Shown piece by piece: positions 40,301 to 47,700 of a stretch of 64,000 nucleotides of DNA. Each line of letters begins with the position of its first letter. Within the stretch, counting starts at the first letter, position 1. The stretch comes from Hyposmocoma kahamanoa (taxonomy: Eukaryota; Arthropoda; Insecta; Lepidoptera; Cosmopterigidae). Below the pieces are notes generated by a model that saw only the letters and a program-made list of their open reading frames with translations, was not told where the DNA came from and ran no database searches. The DNA lies in assembly GCF_003589595.1 (NCBI RefSeq), contig NW_020653728.1, forward strand, positions 248,968 to 312,967. The letters are read 5' to 3'. The translations under genes were made by a program, and so were the position numbers.

Positions 40301-41678
40301 TAGCTTACCTGGATTTCCAGAAAGCTTTCGATCGAATTGACTGTGACGTTCTACTTCAGAAATTAATCTTTACCGGTTTCTCTAAAAAATTAGCCACATT
40401 TTTTGCTGACTATTTTACCGGCCGTCAGCAGTACGTATGTTACAACCGTTGTCAATCCACACTCTACACAGTAAACTCAGGTGTGGGCCAGGGAAGTTGC
40501 CTGGGACCGCTCATGTTCTTAATTGTGGTTAACGACTTACCACAAACTATCCAGCATAGCAAGTGCCTTATGTTCGCAGATGATGTGAAATTGGCTCTAA
40601 CTATTAGGTCCGAAGCTGACTGTGAGCTTCTCCAAAAAGATATAGACAACGTACTTAAATGGGGTGGTGATAACAGTTTAACCTTAAATGCCGACAAATG
40701 CACCATTATGTCATTTGCTCGAACTCGCAAACAAATAGGCAATGTCTACAAAATAAAAGACTCTCAGATCAGTAGGGCTACATCTGTCAAGGATTTAGGT
40801 GCTTGGTTCGATACTAAGCTGAATTTTGGTGAACATATCTCAAAATTAAGTAAATCTTCACGTAAATGTCTAGGTTTCATCTTAAGACAATCAAAGTCCT
40901 TCAAAGATAACCGCACATCTTGCCTTTTATTTAATGCTTTCGTTCGTAGTAAGTTGGAAAGTAATAGCATAATTTGGAATCCCGTTCATCACAACCACAT
41001 ATTGGCCTTAGAAAAAATTCAAAAATCATTTGTCCGTAATCTCTATAAAAGAACATATGGTTATTACCCCCTGCTTTATCCCACTACCTTCATCTTGGGT
41101 ATGGTCAACTACAGAACATTGGAAGTGAGACGCAATTTGGCTCTGGTGACTTATGTATTTCGTTTAATCCGTGGAATCTCGTATAACTCGGAAATGTTGT
41201 CGATGATAGGTTTTCTGGTGCCCAGAGCTAATTTGGTGCGAACTCACAGAAAGACTTTATTTGCAGTGCATGCTACACGATCAAAGATAAGTGAGTTGGC
41301 CCCACTCCCAAGAGCGCTTAAATATCTTAACCAGATGCTTCTCTTTGACTCCTCATTGGATATATTTACATGCTCGGAGCATGGATTCGTAGTTTTCGCG
41401 GGACGGTATCTTGAAACTTTGACCGGAGACAGCAGTATTGTGTAACTTGAGATAAATTGACTCATTGGTAATGATACTTTGTTCCATTTTACAGTAAAAT
41501 AAATAGGATAATAATAATGTTATTGCAATGTAATTGATTCTATATAGGTAATTATTCAATTTTGTTTAATTTATTAGTTCATTGTGTTTTTCAATTCTAT
41601 TATTTTTGTATAAATATTTAAATACCACCTATTTTTCTACTTGCTATTGCGTTTGGATATCTATCTGTAAGCAATATG

Positions 41679-41709
<31 letters not shown>

Positions 41710-44700
41710 ACCATAAAGTTTTTAATGCCTGGGTCTGTCATTAAAAAAAAACAACTTCAAAAATACGTCACGACATACGTGTGTGTTATTGTTTGGGCTA
41801 GTGATTTCGGTGTTTATTTATTGAAAACATACCGTAAGTAGCGTTTTTTAAGTTTACCCTGAATATAAATGTTTATAAACTATACTTTAAGCGAGTAATT
41901 TCATGGTAAACGTTAGAACCACTCAAACGGAATATTATCATATTTATCCAAGTACACCAAAAATTTCATTAGTGCTATTTAAGTGCAGGATTTGCGGTGT
42001 ATTACTGCATTTTATTTGAGATGTTTTTACTGCATTTTGCTGCAGTAATACACCGCATGTTTTTACATGCGGTGTATTACTGCATTTTTGGTAGCACAGA
42101 GGGTATTTATTTAGCAATGCAGAATAATAATTTTTATTTATAAAAACTTGTATTTAAACTGAATGCTTTTCTAATTTGCGAAACCAAATAGCCGCCATTT
42201 TGCGGTAGGAGGAGCGCATCACGTGAGCGGATATACATATAGGAAGTAATTAGTATTTTACGAATTCCCGTTGCATTACCTGTACTATATTTGCAAACAG
42301 GAATAAACAATGAATCGATTCATGGCCGGTAAATATCTCGATTATTATCCCGGCGTTTGACACCCCTATTGGTAGGTAATTATCCCATATTATTGCTTAT
42401 GCTCAGCAGTGGATGTCTTTTGCTTGAAGCCAGTATCGCTTATTTTAACTGTAAAGGCAATCATCGAGCGGCAACCTGCACATTGGAGATGTTTCATAAT
42501 ACTCTATGAATTATAAGTTTTCACCAAACATCCGATCGACGTGGCAGTCTCAATTCTAAACCTGCTCCTTTACGGATATCCATGCTCAGAAGTAGTAGTA
42601 ATAATGAAAAATTAAAAATGCAGTCAAGGCAAAGACAAAGTTCTGAACCGACGCGACGCGCCCGCCGCCTCGCCCGCCGCCTCGGCCGCCGCCGCGCCGG
42701 ACAATCGATAAAGTCTATTTAAGGCATGGTGTTATTAGACTGTCGTGAACTTCCCTGGAAATGGACAGTAGACATTCTGAAAACTTTGCGAATTCTTTTG
42801 GTACTAAGTAGCAACATATTGAATTTGATTGCTACTACATTTTAGTTGTCATGTGCTGTCAAGAGTGTTTGTATCGTTTTATGCATCCACGTCGCCGCCT
42901 CTCCCTCGCGCGACTGCGCCGCGATTCGACGGCGACACGACCGCCGGATTACGACTGACCATAAACAGGATTTAGTAGAATTGCCTTCCATAAAAACAAA
43001 CTATACTGCTTACGTCGCAATTTCTGCGACATCATAGGCGAAAATGGGAGGTAGAGCCAAAAAGTTACGATTCCATTCGCAGTTTTCTTTATACGAACTT
43101 TTGCTATTGTCCAATTGTACTTAATTTTCTTCGTGCATTAAATATTAACGACGTATCATTGTCATCAACCCGTTATATGTGTCGCTGCTTTGCAAGGGTC
43201 TGCTCTATTTGTATTAATCTTGTGTGACTACTATGTGTAAGTCAAGTGGACATTGGACAATTTTACAGACAAAATAAGAATTTAATATTTTGTAATTGTC
43301 ACATTTTAGTTTTAAGTAAAAACTTTTATAAATTGTAAAAAAAACTGAAAGACCGACTATTAGAAGACTTTTCGATGTGAAGCTGTTGAATATGCTTTTA
43401 TATTTTTTTAATCCTCTGTGTAAATTCTTCAATAATTATTTACTATAATAATAATATGATTATAATATAGTAATATTATAATTGAAAAAAAAAATTGTTT
43501 TGTTGGTCGTACGAGGTATGTTTGTTTTAATATTACACTTCAATTTTATAGTTTTAACGCATTTTTGCATCAAAATACGTGGCTAAATTTAGATGTCCAT
43601 TCCAAGTTTTGAAGATGTCCTTCCGTGGAGGTCACTTCTATGGATCCGTACATAAAAAAAGTAAACCCATGAAAGTGACCTTTTATATGATCCGTGGAAG
43701 TAATTATAGTATGGGTGTATAGTATTTTCCGGTCCGTATTTTCAAGAAATTTATAACAAACTGAGCAATTCGATTCGGTCCACTACCACCTTGAAACCGA
43801 CAAACTGCAGCTGCTGTTCCTCACAGAGACGCAGATCAGATGTCCGACTGACGCAGCGTACCTCAGCTACCCCGGAGCACTCCTCTGGAACCTTGAGGTA
43901 CCGAGTTTTTCCGTTTTGTGGCTTCTGGTGGACACAGGAGTTACACAAATGATGTACTGCTATGTTTACCGATCGCACATTGAAGATCAGAAGACGACCA
44001 AGCTGTTTCAATATCTGAGTAAGACGTGTGATGAGATTCAGCATAGGTACCCAGCGGCGCAACTAATCATTTTGGGGGACTTTAATGCACACCATCAGTG
44101 GCGCCACTAGGATACCAGATGTTGAATCTCATACGACTAATTGCTTGGACCTTCTGCTGACAAGTGATCCGGACCGATACTCTGTGGTTGTGGATGCCCC
44201 ACTGGGTACTTCCGACCATTGTCTGGTGAAAACTGTATCCACCCGATCAGGGCCCTAGCGGTATGAGACGGGTGTGGCGATACAAGTTAGCAGATTAGGA
44301 CGAAATGCGCCATTTCTTTGCGTCATATCCCTGGCAGGCGTACTTTACCTCAGGAGACTCGTCGAGCTGTGCTGATGCTGTAGTCGAGGTCTTGCGTTTG
44401 GGTATGGATTATTACATACCATACTCTGATGTACCCAATGGACCCCAAGCTCGTCCATGGTTTAACGCTGATTGTAGTTGTGCTGAAGCACATAAACAGT
44501 CCGCGTATCAAGCTTGGGCAGATACTCGACTACGTAAAACTCCGAGTTCTCAGAATTGGAAGAAAGCTTTTAATAAGGCCGCCAAGACGTGCAAAAACAT
44601 ATTAAGTAGGGCCAAGTTCAACCATGTGCGCCGCATAAGGGCCAAGCTTGTCTCTTATCCAGCAGGCAGCAAATCCTTTTGGTCCCTGGCCAAAGCGGTC

Positions 44701-47700
44701 GAATCTAAAGTTTGTCGCCCATCTTTGCGACCTATGCTGAGGCCGAATGACTCGCTGGCTCATACTGCGGACGAGAAGGCGAATCTCTTTGCCTCACTCT
44801 TTGCAGAGAGTTCGCGTCTGGGTGCCGCAGGCACTACCTATTTTACTTCAGGGTGGCTGCACTATGGCGCCAGTTCACATACGCCAAAAAGAGGTACTTA
44901 GAACTTTGCGAAATCTGACGTGAATAAAGCTAGCGGGCCAGATGGGATTCCAGCAATAGTCCTGCGTAACTGTGTTGCCTGCGTTGTCTCCTGTTCTCAC
45001 AAACCTGTACCGCCTCTCACTTAAGACTGGTGTAGTTCCCAGGTCGCGGAAGCTCGCAAACGTGCAACCTTTACTAAAAAAGGGAAGTAGAGCTGACCCT
45101 GTCAACTATAGACCTATCTCAGTCACTTCCATACTCCACAAGACTATGGAACGTGTACTCAATAACCGTCTCCTATCGTACCCTGAAGACAACGACCTAC
45201 TCAGCGATCGCCAGTACGGATTCCGACGTATGCTTGTCACATATGGAGCGAGGCTATAGAAAAGCAAAGCGAAGCACTTGCAGTATCTTTGGACATTTCT
45301 GAAGCCTTTGACAGGGTCTGGCACGCAAGCCTTTTAAGTAAGCTTCCCTCTTATGGGCTTCCCACTGCCTTTGCAATTGGATCTCGGATTTCTTGAGCGA
45401 ACGTTCGATTCGAGTGATCTTAGAAGGCTACTCTTCCGAACATATGGCGATAGAGTTCCTCAGGGTTCCGTACTATATGCAACTCTCTTTCTGTTCGATA
45501 TCAATGATATGTTAATTCCAGGTACCTTTGCGTATGCTGATGACAGCACAGTTGTAGATAGGTACTTGACCAATGCAAGGGTCAATGAAGAGAAAATCCA
45601 ATCTTGTCGAGAGTCCATGGTTAGCCGTTTAGATTTGACACTCCAGACAGTCTCCGATTGATACAATGCCAATCTTGTCAAATTTAACGCTACCAAAACG
45701 CAGGCGTGTCTATACTCCACAAAACGGAGTCTCCCTTTAAGCTGACTCCGACTTTTCGTGATATATCCATACCGATCGCCGATTATCTCCAGCTACTTGG
45801 AATGGACCTGTCGTCCAATTTGAACTTCGGCAGATACATTGAATCCTTGGCCAAAAATGCAGCAAGGAAGCTTGGGATCCTTTCCAGTGTGAGGCGTTAC
45901 TTTACACCGGGACAGTTGCTTCAGCTGTACCAAGCACAAGTCGGATCGTGCATGGAGTACTGCTGCCACCTCTGGGATGGCTCTGCTACATATCAACTGG
46001 CCACTTTGGATTCAATTGACAACCGTGACAAGAGGCTTATAGGTGACTCGGAATTAGTGGAGGCGAAGCCGCAGAGCCTTGAACACCGCCGTAAAGTTGC
46101 CTGCTTATTGGTATGTTACAGGATATATCACGGAGTGTGCGCGATGGAATTACACGATTTAATTCCGCCTTCCCGTTTCCATCACCGGGGGACTAGGCGT
46201 AGGCTTGCGTTCCACCCCTATGTTTTTTATTATTATTTAAATATTTAATAGTTTATTGTACAGGAAAAATACAACAAGTCCCAAAGAATACAAGGGAAAT
46301 TAAAAACAAAAGTTTGTGCTCATTTCTAATAGAAACTTCTTCCTGCAGCCCTAAATACAGAACACTATAACTAAAAGAACGGGCACATGTGCACAACAAA
46401 ACAAGAAAAAAAATATAATATAAAAATAATATAATAATATTAAATTGTTATAAATTGTATAAATACTTAGATAAAGACATATTTTATAATATAATACCTA
46501 AGATATGGATGGAATAATAGATAAATAATGCACTTTAACTCTCACTAAGTTCCCTATCTTGTGGATATTCCAAAGATTCGCACGAAGCGTTACGCTTCCA
46601 CATTTATATGGCGAACGGCTATGGAGTGGAATTGCCTGCCCAGAGACTTGTGCCCTGAACGTCATAACATGGACCTTTTCAAGGCGAGAGTGAATAGGCA
46701 TTATTTAGGTGTACATGCTCCATCGTTGACCTCAGCGTCACTTTCCATCGGGTGAGTTGGAGGTCAAATGCACACATATATTACATTAAAAAAATACAAT
46801 TCGTCACTCTCGCTTCATTCGCGTCGTGTCGCCGTCGTGTCGCCGCCGTCGGCGGTTAGATTACGAATTCGCTATAAAACGAGATTATCCTCGCTGCCGT
46901 CCATAAAAACAAACTTGTGATGTACAAGTGCGTTAAGCCTGATCAAATCAAAAATAGATGCATATTCTTACTCGTATAAATAATATAGCAGAAATATTTT
47001 TCAAAATTATTTCTGCATCTTGCTTAAACAAAGAAGTTTGGTGGCCAAAAGAACGCAACAGCTTACATGTACAGCTAAAATGTTGATTGTAGAATTAAAT
47101 TTCAGAAGCAGATCGCCAAATTAAATAATACTATTCCCCCGCTCCTCTTCAAAAACCTCTTCAAAAACCTTCGCGTTTTCTTTGACTCCACCCTGTCTTG
47201 GTCGCCACATTTCGCTGAGGAGGGTATTTACTGCCTCAGGCTCATTGCGACGATGGAAAAATCTGCTTCCTGTGAGGACCAAGGTTGAATTTGCGCAATC
47301 GCTGCTCTTACCTATTCTAGATTATGCTGATGACTGTATCATTGACCTCAATGAGGGTCTATTAAGCAAACTCCAGCGTCTACAGAACCTTTGCATCATG
47401 TTCATACACGGATTGCGCAAGTTCGACCATGTGTCTGAACATAGGAGAATGCTACAGTGGCTGCCCATCAAGTTGCGCCGTGAGGAGCACGTTCTCGGCT
47501 TTCTCTATAACGTTCTATATGACCCTCACACTCCACCTTACCTTAAGGAACGTTTTCGCTTCCTCGGGGAGGATCACAACCGTGAACTTAGGTCTAAAAT
47601 GGATAACCTACTGAAACCACCTTTCACTCGCTCGGAGTATTTCAACAACTCGTTTACGATGAAGGCTGCACAACTACGGAACGAACTCCCGTCTGAAATC

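Larger units (their letters stand above)
36825..41711 (+). mobile_element. Nearly complete two-ORF non-LTR retrotransposon (LINE C)
   Basis: ORF1 (37098-38561) with PHD finger, then ORF2 (endonuclease and reverse transcriptase) to 41445, a 3' UTR of about 230 bp and an (AAAT)n tail at 41679-41710. The left limit is uncertain: it could be the tRNA-like promoter at 36825 or a point nearer ORF1. PHD-finger ORF1s occur in CR1 and related jockey-group lineages. It lies antisense in otp intron 1. ORF2 has one frameshift (about 39545-39548); otherwise the frames are open, so this copy is young. Confidence 0.85.
43745..46790 (+). mobile_element. Broken LINE of the LINE A group (LINE B)
   Basis: From an endonuclease N-terminus ([20 protein letters not shown] at about 43815) through [11 protein letters not shown], a linker-RT region (44305-44901), RT motifs around 44930-45560 ([59 protein letters not shown]) and the C-terminal part to about 46755. 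Multiple frameshifts and stops; a later insertion splits the C-terminus. It shows what is missing from LINE A. Confidence 0.85.

Noticed and set aside
42650..42705. GC-rich tract as an upstream otp exon
   Set aside because: No ATG, no suitable donor in phase; reads as an Ala/Gly-rich simple repeat.
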